Source of the DNA: DATBRC01 sp036560485
Lineage (GTDB): Bacteria > Pseudomonadota > Gammaproteobacteria > Burkholderiales > Burkholderiaceae_D
Reading direction: 5' to 3'
DNA length: 64,000 nucleotides
Assembly (NCBI GenBank): GCA_036560485.1
Contig: DATBRC010000019.1
Coordinates: 1-64,000 of the forward strand
The translations under genes were made by a program, and so were the position numbers. The notes below the pieces were generated by a model, which was not told the origin of the DNA, searched no databases, and saw only the letters and a program-made list of their open reading frames with translations. Below are positions 36,197-45,404 of this stretch, piece after piece; within the stretch, counting starts at the first letter, position 1, and every line of letters begins with the position of its first letter.

Positions 36197-37434
36197 ATGG
36201 GTAAGAGATTAACAAATAGGCTAACATCTGTTGCGGTTAACGCTAAGAAGACGCCCGGCTACTATGCTGATGGTAACGGCCTGTATCTGCAAATCAGCCC
36301 TGCCAGTACTAAGTCATGGGTGCTGCGCTTCATGCTGAACAAGCGCGTACGTGAAATGGGGTTGGGATCGCTTTCCGATCGCACATTGGCCGAAGCAAGG
36401 GAGCGCGCCAAGAAATATCGTCAGCTGATTGATCAGGATATTGATCCAATCAATTACAGACAGGCCGAGCGGGAAAAGAATCTACAAACCGCAAGGCAGC
36501 GTCGAACGTTTGAACAATGTGCCAGGGAGTATCACACACTTCATGCAAACAGTTGGAAGAACGCCAAGCATGCGGCTCAATGGATAAGCACCCTGGAACA
36601 CTATGCCTTTCCAGTATGTGGGCATAAGGACATATCAGACGTTGGCAAAGCAGATATTTTGCTTATGCTTGATCCAATTTGGCATATGAAGATAGAAACT
36701 ACCCCCCGAGTAAAGCAGCGCGTTTTCGCAGTGTTGGATTGATCAGCTTCCCGAGACTATCGAATCGGCCATGACCCGCACTTAAAAACTCAGATTGAAG
36801 CTTCAATGCCCAAAGCCCAGAAAATCAAAAAGGTACAGCACTTTAAGCCTGTCCATATGCGGAAATCTACGACGCCATTAAAACCATCAAAGAATCTGGC
36901 GCAACGACCAAGCTTAAATTAGCAGCGGAATATATCATTCTGACCGCTTCCCGCTCTGGTGAAGGCAGGTTCACTAAATGGCCTGAAATCGATTTTAGGG
37001 GCGAACGTTGGATATTACCGCCTGAACGCATGAAGTCCGGACGTGAACATCGGGTGCCATTATCTCAGCGATCAAAGGAAATATTGGCAGAGCTTTGGCA
37101 CACTGCCGATGATAAGGATGGATATGTCTTCACAAATGAAAAGGGGAAGCCATTTAGTGACATGGCATTGACTCAGTTACTGCGACGGCTGGGATTTGAT
37201 TTTACAATGCACGGCTTCCGGTCGATATTCCGCGATTGGGCAGCAGAACAGACAGCATTCCCACGTGAAGTCTGCGAAGCCGCCCTCGCCCACACGAACA
37301 AAGATGAAACCGAAGCCGCTTATTTTTGCAGCGATTTGTTTGAGAAAAGACGGCAATTAATGAAATCATGGGCCACTTATTGCGCGACGAAAAGAACAAC
37401 CGTAAAAAGCCAACGAAATGAGATGAAAACTTGA
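36197..37434 (+). pseudogene. int: P4-type tyrosine integrase, frameshifted
   Basis: The N-terminal DUF4102 arm-binding domain (residues from LTSVAVNAKKTPGYYADGNG, LYLQISPASTKSWVLRFML) and the core-binding part are in one frame up to the stop at 36742. The catalytic half resumes in another frame from about 36850, with ATTKLKLAAEYIILTASRSG and then ERMKSGREHRVPLSQ, HGFRSIFRDWA and ALAHTNKDETEAAYFCS from 37030 on. At least two frame changes and a short loss lie between 36740 and 36990, so the enzyme cannot be made whole. It marks a decayed integrative element. Confidence 0.82.
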
Positions 37435-37741
37435 AAAGTGCTTTAATAAAAATTTGAGATGGCAATTCACCTTCAAGCAGTCCAACTTTATCGCAGATAA
37501 ATTTTTATATAACCATTAAATATATTCGATCATCTTCACATCTCGAAATTTATCGATTCAACTTAGTGCATTTATAGCTGAATTTCAAAAATCCAATCAG
37601 TTTCATGCTTAAATTGCGAGCTTTCACCAAAGCCGGATAATTATTTTTATAAGTTTTTCGGTTTGCAGAATCTGCATGTCAGCACTTAATATTGGTTAAG
37701 AAAATTGACCTTAATTTGGTGACCTTGGGAAGGCAATAGAC
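37435..37741. other. AT-rich non-coding stretch of the decayed element
   Basis: This stretch has higher AT content than its surroundings and no open frame of note. It lies between the integrase remnant and the AlpA-like gene. I see no hairpin or repeat worth naming. Confidence 0.4.
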
Positions 37742-37954
37742 ATGCATGAACAAACCATATATCGATTACCACAAGTCCTTGAGCGAGTTCGTGTGTCACG
37801 CTCCACCTTATATAATTGGATTAAAGCAGGTAAATTCAAAAGACCTCTTGAACTCGGTCCGAGAGCCATCGGTTGGCTATCTAGTGATATCGACGATTAT
37901 ATTCAATCTCGTGTCGATCTTCGCCAAAGACCATTGGAGAAAATTCCGGGCTGA
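37742..37954 (+). CDS. alpA: AlpA-family excisionase/regulator
   Basis: A 70-residue winged-helix protein of the AlpA/MerR-like family: IYRLPQVLERVRVSRSTLYN, WIKAGKFKRPLELGPRAIGW, SSDIDDYIQSRV. AlpA proteins activate or assist excision of P4-like elements and are usually encoded next to the integrase. Here the integrase is broken, but this gene is intact. The flanks are AT-rich, unlike the zwf operon that follows. Confidence 0.85.
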   Translation: MHEQTIYRLPQVLERVRVSRSTLYNWIKAGKFKRPLELGPRAIGWLSSDIDDYIQSRVDLRQRPLEKIPG

Positions 37955-37965
37955 TCCAACATGCT

Positions 37966-37999
37966 TATAAAAATTATGATTGCAACGAGTCATGCAATC
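37966..37999 (-). terminator. Intrinsic terminator of the pgi-zwf operon
   Basis: On the minus strand GATTGCA-TGACTCGT-TGCAATC is followed by ATAATTTTTATAA. The stem begins within the zwf stop codon region (37998). Confidence 0.75.
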
Positions 38000-39470
38000 A
38001 AGCCTCAGGCAAAACCTCTTCTCTCCACTGCAGCCCATTCCTCCCAATCAAGGCATTTGCCGCAGCAGGCCCCCAAGTCCCTGAAGAATACGGAATAGGC
38101 TCCACCTCATTCTGCTCCCAATGTCTCAGGATGGGTTCGACCCATTCCCACGCCGCTTCCAATTCATCGCCGCGCATGAACAGCGTCAGATGTCCACGCA
38201 ATACATCCAGCAACAAACGCTCATATGCTTCCATACGCGGAGCGCGGAATGTTTCGAGGAAATCCATTTCCAGTTCAATTGGTTTCAATCGCATGCTGTC
38301 GCCTGGGATCTTCGCCATCAGGTTGAGCGTCAGTCCTTCATCCGGTTGCAAACGGATCACGAGGCAGTTCGGCTGAAAATTGTTGCTAGATTGTGCAAAA
38401 ATGGAATGCGGTATCGATTTGAAGCGCACCACGATTTCCGCAAGCCGGTCGGGCATGCGTTTCCCTGTGCGTAAATAAAACGGCACGCCAGCCCAGCGCC
38501 AGGAATCGATTTCAGTTTTTAGCGCCACAAAACTTTCCGTGCGTGAGTGTGGATTGGCGCCCACTTCTTCACGATAGCCGGGCACGGCTGCGCCTTCAAT
38601 ATAGCCGGCGCGGTATTGACCGCGTACGACATCTTGCGCAAGTGTGGTCGGTGTGAACTTGCGCAGCGAGCGCAGTACCTGCAATTTCTCATCGCGCACA
38701 GCATCGGGTGCAATCGAGGTCGGTGGTTCCATCGCGACGATACACAGCAATTGCAGCAAATGGTTTTGCAGCATGTCGCGCAAGGCACCGGAGGTGTCGT
38801 AATAGCCCATGCGGTTGCCGACGCCGAGGTCTTCGGCGATGGTGATCTGCACGTCGGAAATCCATTCGCGCCTCCACAGCGGTTCGAACAGGAGATTGCC
38901 GAAGCGTAGTGCCAGCAGATTCTGAACTGTCTCTTTTCCGAGGTAGTGGTCGATACGGAATATCTGCGATTCGGCGAACACGCGCCCCACTTCGGCATTG
39001 ATCTGTTTGGCGCTGGCGAGGTCACGGCCGAGCGGTTTTTCCAGTACGACGTGCGAGTTCTTGTTCACCAATCCTGCTTCGGACAAGTTGTTGCAGATTT
39101 TCGAGAATAACGCAGGCGGTGTGGCTAGGTAATACACGCGCGTAATCGCTGCATCGCTACGTACTGCCGTTACCAGAGCATGGTAACTTTTCACATCGTC
39201 GGCGTTGAGCCTCACATAGGTGATGCGCTTCAGGAAAGCTTCCCATGCCGCAGCGGGCGGTGCATTGTTGTAGATGTGGATCTTCGCGTTCTTGTCGATC
39301 TCGCTCAGGAAATTCTCTTGCGTTGAGTCATTGCGTCCGATGCAGATGATGCGCGACGTGCACGGGAAGTTGCCTGCAATCTCGCGCGAGAACAGCGCGG
39401 GCAGCAACTTGCGCATGGCCAGGTCACCGCTGCCGCCAAACAGGACGAAGTCGAAATCGTTGATTATCAT
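37998..39470 (-). CDS. zwf: Glucose-6-phosphate 1-dehydrogenase
   Basis: A 490-residue enzyme that oxidises glucose 6-phosphate to 6-phosphogluconolactone with NADP+ or NAD+. It has the nucleotide-binding VLFGGSGDLAMRKLLPALF and the active-site RIDHYLGKETVQN with its catalytic His and Lys. The ATG at 39470 places the Rossmann motif at the N-terminus as usual; the frame continues to 39536 but that would add 22 atypical residues. It is the last gene of pgi-lactonase-zwf and feeds the Entner-Doudoroff route through edd-eda. Confidence 0.95.
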   Translation of the reverse strand: MIINDFDFVLFGGSGDLAMRKLLPALFSREIAGNFPCTSRIICIGRNDSTQENFLSEIDKNAKIHIYNNAPPAAAWEAFLKRITYVRLNADDVKSYHALVTAVRSDAAITRVYYLATPPALFSKICNNLSEAGLVNKNSHVVLEKPLGRDLASAKQINAEVGRVFAESQIFRIDHYLGKETVQNLLALRFGNLLFEPLWRREWISDVQITIAEDLGVGNRMGYYDTSGALRDMLQNHLLQLLCIVAMEPPTSIAPDAVRDEKLQVLRSLRKFTPTTLAQDVVRGQYRAGYIEGAAVPGYREEVGANPHSRTESFVALKTEIDSWRWAGVPFYLRTGKRMPDRLAEIVVRFKSIPHSIFAQSSNNFQPNCLVIRLQPDEGLTLNLMAKIPGDSMRLKPIELEMDFLETFRAPRMEAYERLLLDVLRGHLTLFMRGDELEAAWEWVEPILRHWEQNEVEPIPYSSGTWGPAAANALIGRNGLQWREEVLPEA

Positions 39471-39504
39471 TTTGTGTCTTGAGTAAATTAATCGGATGAG
39501 ATAT

Positions 39505-40440
39505 TCATGCAGGCACCGCGATCCGGTGCCCGACATAAGCGTGTTCGATCAGCCCCGGCACTTCTACGCGTACGGACAGCAGGCAGCCAGACAAAGGATA
39601 TTTTTCAAGTTCGTCCGCAGGGCGGTTGTGCCGCGCGCTGGTGATATACAAGGTGCGCAGATCAGCACCGCCAAAAGCGATCATGGTCGGGCAGCGCACC
39701 GGCAGCAGGATCTCTTGTAGGGTCTGGCCTTCCGGCGTCAGGCGCAGCAAGCGGCCGCCTTCATACATTGCGCACCAATATGCGCCTTCGCTGTCGACTG
39801 CGGCACCATCAGGTCGGCCGATGTAGTTGTTGGTCTTGTCCATCGAGAACTGACGCACGAACTGCGGCAGGCTGACTTGCCCGCTATCCAGATCGAACGG
39901 ATAACGGCGTATCACATGTGCGGTGGTATCGGCGTGATACAGCGTGCGGTTGTCGGGGCTGAACGCCAATCCGTTTGATACAGTGATGCCGCTCCAATGC
40001 TGATGCACGGTGCCTTGTTCCAGCGTATACATTGTGCCCAATTGTTTGTCACGTGGTTCGTACATGGTGCCAACCCAGAACCGTCCGGCAGCATCGCAAC
40101 GTCCGTCGTTGAAGCGTGTAGTAGCGGTGTCATACGGAGCAGGCGCAATTTCAGTCAAGGTGTCGGTGTCAGTGTCCAGATGGTAGAAGCCAGTGCGTAA
40201 CGCGACCACCAGCCCGACAGTGGCGTGCCGCGCAATACAGCCGGGTTCGCTCAACATCGGCCAGCTCATTTCGGAGCCGTCTTTGGGGTTTAAGCGATGC
40301 ACAGCACATCCAACGTTATCGATCCAGTAAAGCATGGCTTCGTCCGGATGCCATAGCGGGCACTCGCCGACTTTCATCGGTATGTCATAGGCGACTTGAA
40401 TGTGCGCAGCGATATCCATGGCGACTGGTTGATAATTCAC
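39505..40440 (-). CDS. SMP-30/gluconolactonase family lactonase
   Basis: A 311-residue six-bladed propeller of the SMP-30/gluconolactonase family. The metal ligands are apparent: Glu in KVGECPLWHP, Asn in TRFNDGRCDAAGRFWVGTM, Asn in ISVSNGLAFSPDNRTLYHAD-like segment (SNGLAFSPDN) and Asp in RPDGAAVDSEGAYW. Between pgi and zwf it most likely hydrolyses 6-phosphogluconolactone or gluconolactone in place of a classical Pgl, which is absent here. An internal ATG at 40419 is an alternative start. The stop of pgi and the start of this gene share base 40440. Confidence 0.85.
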   Translation of the reverse strand: MNYQPVAMDIAAHIQVAYDIPMKVGECPLWHPDEAMLYWIDNVGCAVHRLNPKDGSEMSWPMLSEPGCIARHATVGLVVALRTGFYHLDTDTDTLTEIAPAPYDTATTRFNDGRCDAAGRFWVGTMYEPRDKQLGTMYTLEQGTVHQHWSGITVSNGLAFSPDNRTLYHADTTAHVIRRYPFDLDSGQVSLPQFVRQFSMDKTNNYIGRPDGAAVDSEGAYWCAMYEGGRLLRLTPEGQTLQEILLPVRCPTMIAFGGADLRTLYITSARHNRPADELEKYPLSGCLLSVRVEVPGLIEHAYVGHRIAVPA

Positions 40441-42083
40441 TAAAGAGCGCTGCGTGCCAATGCGATCAAGCCGTTGGTCGAGCTGTCATGCCTTTGCGGA
40501 TTAGGCACATTGCTCAATTCCGACTGAATATTCTTTGCCAGGACTTTCCCCAATTCGACGCCCCACTGGTCAAAACTGTTGACGCCCCATATTACGCCTT
40601 GGGCGAATACCTTATGTTCATAAAGCGCAATCAATGCACCGATCGTGGCGGGGTTGAGTACATTCATCAGGATTGTGTTGCTAGGGCAATTCCCTTCAAA
40701 AGTACGGTGCGGCACCAGTCGTTCAACAGTGTCAGCAGAAACGCCTTGTGCGACCATTTCTGCACGTACCTCGTCAGCACTCTTGCCGCGCATGAAGGCT
40801 TCCGACTGCGCGAAGCAATTGGCCAGCAACGCGGCGTGATGTTCTTGCAGCGTGTGATTTGGTTTAAGCGCGGCGATGAAATCGACCGGCGTGATGTCGG
40901 TGCCCTGATGCAGCAATTGGAAATATGCATGCTGCCCGTTCGTGCCGACGTCGCCCCAGATGAGCGGGCAAGTCGCGACCTCGGTTGTCGAACCATCCGC
41001 AGTAATGTGCTTGCCATTGCTCTCCATTTCCAGTTGTTGGAGGAAGGCGGGCAATAATTGCAGATCCTGTTGGTAGGGTGCGATCGACAGCGATGAACAA
41101 CCGACGAAATTGCGATTCCACAGCCCGACCAAGGCCAACACGACCGGCATGTTGGATGACAGCGGCGCAGTACGAAAATGTGTGTCCATCTCATATGCAC
41201 CGTGCAGGAACTCGGAGAAGTAATCGAACCCGACAGCTAGCGCGATCGGCAACCCAATTGCCGACCACACCGAGTAGCGTCCGCCGACCCAATCCCAAAA
41301 CGGGAACATGTTGTCGGCATGGATACCGAATTCTCTGACAGATTGCTGGTTGGTGGAGACGGCGACGAAATGTTTCGGCAATCCCGCCGCATCGCCGTGC
41401 TGTAAAAACCAATTGCGCGCCGATTGCGCATTCATCATGGTTTCCATCGTCGTGAACGTTTTTGATGTGATGATGAACAGTGTTGTTTCTGGATTGACCT
41501 GCGACAGGATCGCGGCGAGGTCGTGGCCGTCTACATTGGAGACGAAATGCATGTGCAGGCGCGGATGCGTGAAGGCTCGCAGTGCGCGGCACACCATCTT
41601 GGGCCCAAGGTCGGAGCCGCCAATGCCGATATTGACGATATCGGTAATCGGCTTGCCGGTATGTCCCAGCCATTCTCCCAAGCGCACACGTTCGCTAAAC
41701 ACGCGCATGCGCTCCAGCACGGTATGCACGTCGCGGCTGACGTACTGGCCTTCGATTTTCAGATCCGGTTCGAGTGGGGCACGCAAGGCTGTGTGCAACA
41801 CGGCACGTTGTTCGGTGAAGTTGATTTTTTCACCGGCAAACATTGCGTCGCGCTGTTCCTCGACGCCGCGTTCTTGAGCCAACCCAAGCAGCAAGCGCAA
41901 TGTCGTGTCATCCACCAGGTTCTTGGAGTAATCTAGAAACAGCCCGGCAGCCCTGATTGAATGCGTATCGAAGCGGGCAGGTTCGCGTGTGAACAAATCG
42001 GCTATACGGGTGGTCTTTACGAGTGCATATTGCGTGCGGAGTGCCTTGAATGCCGCACTTGCTGTCAATAGGTCATGGCGCAT
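40440..42083 (-). CDS. pgi: Glucose-6-phosphate isomerase
   Basis: A 547-residue phosphoglucose isomerase. It has the signature IVNIGIGGSDLGPKMVCRAL, the SKTFTTMETMMNA loop that binds phosphate, the second family signature LIWGDVGTNGQHAYFQLLHQ and the C-terminal SFDQWGVELGK with its catalytic Lys. It links fructose 6-phosphate to the Entner-Doudoroff entry. The start codon is 45 bases from a HexR-type palindrome, shared with the divergent edd promoter region. Confidence 0.95.
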   Translation of the reverse strand: MRHDLLTASAAFKALRTQYALVKTTRIADLFTREPARFDTHSIRAAGLFLDYSKNLVDDTTLRLLLGLAQERGVEEQRDAMFAGEKINFTEQRAVLHTALRAPLEPDLKIEGQYVSRDVHTVLERMRVFSERVRLGEWLGHTGKPITDIVNIGIGGSDLGPKMVCRALRAFTHPRLHMHFVSNVDGHDLAAILSQVNPETTLFIITSKTFTTMETMMNAQSARNWFLQHGDAAGLPKHFVAVSTNQQSVREFGIHADNMFPFWDWVGGRYSVWSAIGLPIALAVGFDYFSEFLHGAYEMDTHFRTAPLSSNMPVVLALVGLWNRNFVGCSSLSIAPYQQDLQLLPAFLQQLEMESNGKHITADGSTTEVATCPLIWGDVGTNGQHAYFQLLHQGTDITPVDFIAALKPNHTLQEHHAALLANCFAQSEAFMRGKSADEVRAEMVAQGVSADTVERLVPHRTFEGNCPSNTILMNVLNPATIGALIALYEHKVFAQGVIWGVNSFDQWGVELGKVLAKNIQSELSNVPNPQRHDSSTNGLIALARSAL

Positions 42084-42127
42084 ATCAATCTAGATAGTGG
42101 GTAGGTTGAAGCCTTAAAACGCATAAA

Positions 42128-42142
42128 TGTAATAATACTACA
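42128..42142. promoter_or_regulatory. HexR-type operator
   Basis: TGTAATAATACTACA is a near-perfect dyad that fits the HexR pattern TGTARTNNNAYTACA. It lies in the pgi-edd divergent region, 45 bases before pgi. The hexR gene is in this window (51487-52392), and HexR controls zwf, pgi, edd and eda in other proteobacteria. Confidence 0.65.
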
Positions 42143-42318
42143 AATAAATGAAATAACCTTGTTAATTCGAAATTTTGCGCACGATTGGGTTGGATGGAAA
42201 AGGTCGCCGCGTGGTATTCATTGGAGAACTAGGGGTGGTTTCTTGGTTTTTGGCGTAATCCTGCTGGCCTATCGAGTCGTAGGTGTGGAAATCAATTTCA
42301 TGCATCTTTCGTTAAAAT

Positions 42319-42333
42319 TGTAGTAAAATTTCT
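42319..42333. promoter_or_regulatory. Possible HexR half-site near edd
   Basis: TGTAGTAAAATTTCT keeps the full left half of the HexR pattern but not the right (TCT for ACA). It lies 41 bases before the edd start, in a good position for repression. Confidence 0.35.
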
Positions 42334-42373
42334 TATTCAAGAAACTTTATTAAAGAAAGTTAGGAGTTGGTTC

Positions 42374-44290
42374 ATGTCAATTCATCCCGTCGTAACAGCT
42401 GTTACTGAGCGAATCATGGCGCGTAGCGCGCCTTACCGCGCAACCTATCTGAAGCAGCTGGAAGCGGCGCGTCTGCAAACTGTCCAGCGCAGTGGATTGT
42501 CATGTACCAACCTCGCGCACGGCTTTGCCGCATTTCCAACCAACGACAAGCTGGCCTTGAAGGAGCAGAAGAAGCCGTCGGTTGCGATCGTCTCCGCCTT
42601 TAACGACATGCTATCGGCGCACCAGCCGTTCGAACATTTTCCGCAATTGATTAAAGAAGCAGCACGTGCTGCCGGTGGCGTTGCGCAATTTGCCGGTGGC
42701 ACGCCTGCAATGTGCGATGGCGTGACACAAGGGCAGTTGGGTATGGAACTGTCGCTGTTTTCGCGCGACACGATTGCGATGGCGACGGCGGTTGCGCTGT
42801 CTCACAATATGTTCGATGCAGCGGTTTATCTCGGCGTCTGCGACAAGATCGTGCCGGGATTGTTGATCGGTGCACTGCACTTCGGTCATTTGCCAGCGGT
42901 GTTCATCCCGGCCGGTCCGATGACATCCGGCATGTCTAATCCCGAAAAAGCTCGCATTCGTCAACTCTATGCACAAGGCAAGGTCGGGCGCGATGCGCTG
43001 CTGGAAGCCGAGGCGCAGTCGTATCACGGCGCTGGCACTTGTACTTTTTACGGCACAGCCAACAGCAATCAATTGTTGATGGAAGTGATGGGATTGCACA
43101 TGCCTGGCGCTGCCTTCATCACACCGAATACACCATTGCGCGATGCGCTGACTCGTGCCGCTGCGCAGCGCGCCGTCGCCATCACTGATCATGGCAAGGA
43201 GTACACGCCGGTTGGCCGCGTAGTTGATGAAAAAGCGATTGTCAATGCTATCGTCGGTTTGCTGGCGACCGGCGGGTCGACAAATCACACGCTGCATCTG
43301 GTCGCCATTGCGAAGGCAGCGGGTATCGTGATCGACTGGAACGATTTCGATCAGCTGTCATCAGTGATCCCGATGCTGACACGCATCTATCCGAACGGCG
43401 ATGCAGACATCAATCATTTCCATGCAGCAGGCGGTACCGGTTTCGTGATCCGTGAATTGTTGGATGCAGGTTTGTTGCATGACGATGTGTTGACCGTTCT
43501 CGGTCGTGGGCTGCGCGCACATTGCAGCGAACCGTTCCTGAAGGAAGATCAGACGGCGATGTGGAAACCGGCTCCGGCAATCAGCGGCGATGAAAATGTG
43601 CTGCGCTCGATTGCACAACCGTTTTCTGCCGACGGCGGCCTGAAACTGTTGAGCGGTAATCTCGGACGTGCAGTGATGAAAGTTTCCGCCGTCAAATCGC
43701 AGCATCGTTCTGTGCACGCACCGGCGATCGTGTTCGATTCGCAGGAGGCATTCATGCATGCCTACAAGGCGGGTGAGCTGGATCGCGATTTTGTTGCAGT
43801 GATCAGATTCCAGGGGCCACGTGCCAATGGCATGCCTGAATTGCATGCATTGACTCCGGCGCTGGCCAACTTGCAGGATGCCGGCCGTCATGTAGCGCTG
43901 GTCACCGATGGCCGTATGTCGGGTGCATCGGGCAAGGTGCCTGCCGCGATCCATGTATCGCCGGAAGTGTTGGCTGGCGGTGCACTGGGCAAAGTCTGCA
44001 CCGGTGACATCATTCGCCTCGATGCCGAGAGCGGCGTGTTGGAAGCGCAAGTCCCGGCGGCCGAATGGGCGGCGCGCAGCCAGGCACAGGCAGACTTATC
44101 GGCCAACCATGTCAGCATGGGGCGCGAATTGTTCGGCATGTTCCGCGCTGCAGTAAGCGCGGCAGAAGAAGGCGCGACCACGTTCGGTTTGCCGATCGTG
44201 ATGGCCAGTGCGGCGAGCGATCACATGCCAGAGATGTTGAACGCCGAACCATTCAGCGATGAAGACAACTTGATCAAAAAACCGATATGA
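42374..44290 (+). CDS. edd: Phosphogluconate dehydratase
   Basis: A 638-residue [4Fe-4S] dehydratase of the IlvD/Edd family that converts 6-phosphogluconate to KDPG. The cluster Cys are in GTPAMCDGVTQG and VCDKIVPG, and the third in HGAGTCTFYGTANSN. The C-terminal VTDGRMSGASGKVPAA and GKVCTGDIIRLDAESGVL are typical. AGGAG stands eight bases before the ATG. It overlaps eda by four bases. Confidence 0.95.
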   Translation: MSIHPVVTAVTERIMARSAPYRATYLKQLEAARLQTVQRSGLSCTNLAHGFAAFPTNDKLALKEQKKPSVAIVSAFNDMLSAHQPFEHFPQLIKEAARAAGGVAQFAGGTPAMCDGVTQGQLGMELSLFSRDTIAMATAVALSHNMFDAAVYLGVCDKIVPGLLIGALHFGHLPAVFIPAGPMTSGMSNPEKARIRQLYAQGKVGRDALLEAEAQSYHGAGTCTFYGTANSNQLLMEVMGLHMPGAAFITPNTPLRDALTRAAAQRAVAITDHGKEYTPVGRVVDEKAIVNAIVGLLATGGSTNHTLHLVAIAKAAGIVIDWNDFDQLSSVIPMLTRIYPNGDADINHFHAAGGTGFVIRELLDAGLLHDDVLTVLGRGLRAHCSEPFLKEDQTAMWKPAPAISGDENVLRSIAQPFSADGGLKLLSGNLGRAVMKVSAVKSQHRSVHAPAIVFDSQEAFMHAYKAGELDRDFVAVIRFQGPRANGMPELHALTPALANLQDAGRHVALVTDGRMSGASGKVPAAIHVSPEVLAGGALGKVCTGDIIRLDAESGVLEAQVPAAEWAARSQAQADLSANHVSMGRELFGMFRAAVSAAEEGATTFGLPIVMASAASDHMPEMLNAEPFSDEDNLIKKPI

Positions 44291-44919
44291 AAAATAACCA
44301 AACACTGTTGGATATCATGCGCACCTCGGCGGTGATCCCGGTCATCGCGATAGACGATCTGGCACATGCGGTGCCGCTGGCGCGAGCACTGGTTGCGGGC
44401 GGCATACGCGTGCTTGAAGTGACCTTGCGTACATCACATGGCTTGGCCGCAATCCGCGCAATGGCAGAGCAAGTGCCGGAAGCGGTCGTCGGTGTCGGCA
44501 CGTTGACGCAAGCATCGGAATTCACCACCGCGCGCGATGCCGGTGCAGTATTCGGTGTCTCGCCCGGTTTGACCGCGGCATTGATCGATGGCGCGAAAAA
44601 AAGCGGATTGCCCTTGCTGCCTGGTGTGATGACGCCATCCGAGGTGATGGCAGCACGGGAACATGGCTTTCAACAATTGAAGTTGTTCCCAGCAGTGCCG
44701 GCAGGCGGAGTCGGTATGCTCAACGCAATTGCAGGTCCGCTACCTGATATCACATTCTGCCCGACCGGCGGCATCTCAATCGAGACTGCACCGCAATTCC
44801 TTGCTTGTAAAAATGTGGCGTGTGTCGGTGGGTCGTGGTTGACGCCTAAGGATGCGTTGCAGGCTGGGGATTGGGCGAGGATTACTGCGTTGGCAAAAGC
44901 GGCGAGTGCGTTGCGGTAG
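44287..44919 (+). CDS. eda: KDPG aldolase, copy 1
   Basis: A 210-residue class I aldolase that splits 2-keto-3-deoxy-6-phosphogluconate into pyruvate and glyceraldehyde 3-phosphate. The catalytic Glu and Arg are in LEVTLRT, the Schiff-base Lys in QQLKLFPAVPAGG, and the phosphate site in CPTGGIS and GGSWLTP. It overlaps edd (ATGA), so the two are coupled. A second copy lies at 63241. Confidence 0.95.
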   Translation: MKNNQTLLDIMRTSAVIPVIAIDDLAHAVPLARALVAGGIRVLEVTLRTSHGLAAIRAMAEQVPEAVVGVGTLTQASEFTTARDAGAVFGVSPGLTAALIDGAKKSGLPLLPGVMTPSEVMAAREHGFQQLKLFPAVPAGGVGMLNAIAGPLPDITFCPTGGISIETAPQFLACKNVACVGGSWLTPKDALQAGDWARITALAKAASALR

Positions 44920-44929
44920 GATTTAACGC

Positions 44930-45223
44930 AACCGGGTGGCGGCGCAAGGTCAATCCCAACGAACGGTAGTCACAGACGATATTTTTAGCTTCGGATGGCG
45001 CGGCAAGTTGGATGCCCTCTCCCTCGATTGCAGCATGTTTCAACAATCCCTTGTCTGGCATACTGACGACTGCTTGCCACAATGCCTGTCGTCTGTGGCC
45101 GCTCAGCGATTCCAGTGCATCGGCAGCGGCTAACTCCTGCAAGTCCGCACGCGACAATTGTGCGCGTAATGCCAGGTCTTGCACGCTTTCAAACGAACGG
45201 ATGGCGCGCTTCTTCGATACTCC
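44930..45223 (-). pseudogene. dnaE2: Relic of error-prone DNA polymerase DnaE2
   Basis: Minus-strand sequence reads AIRSFESVQDLALRAQLSRA, then LQELAAADALESLSGHRRQA and DYRSLGLTLRRHPVAL, matching the C-terminal part of DnaE2 (helix-hairpin-helix region into the OB-fold region). About 100 codons are left; the frame hits a stop at 45224-45226 upstream and runs into eda at the other end. There is no start codon, so it is a fragment. The imuA-imuB-dnaE2 cassette is not in the window. Confidence 0.78.
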
Positions 45224-45271
45224 CTATCAAATCCCTATGGCAGCATCATTACGCTCGCCGCAGGCTTTACA

Positions 45272-45285
45272 TCGTAACGCTACCA
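45272..45285. promoter_or_regulatory. Possible distal LacI/GntR-type operator
   Basis: TCGTAACGCTACCA matches TGNTANCGNTANCA at all but the second base. It is about 100 bases before the better site at 45371 and could allow looping. Confidence 0.4.
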
Positions 45286-45370
45286 TTATATACTTGAATT
45301 TAAGAAAGTAAAAGATTGCTGATTAAAACAATTCACTCTAAAAATGCCAAACTGTCCTACAAAAATAAAA

Positions 45371-45384
45371 TGATACCGATACCA
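45371..45384. promoter_or_regulatory. LacI/GntR-type operator before the methylglyoxal synthase gene
   Basis: TGATACCGATACCA matches TGNTANCGNTANCA, the LacI-family pattern with central CG, close to the known E. coli GntR box. It is 21 bases before the start codon, right for a repressor site. Confidence 0.62.
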
Positions 45385-45404
45385 TTTTTACTCGCGATGC
45401 GTCC

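Noticed and set aside
44882..45184. Minus-strand frame as an intact 100-aa gene
   Set aside because: It is a DnaE2 fragment without its own start and runs into eda; recorded as a relic.
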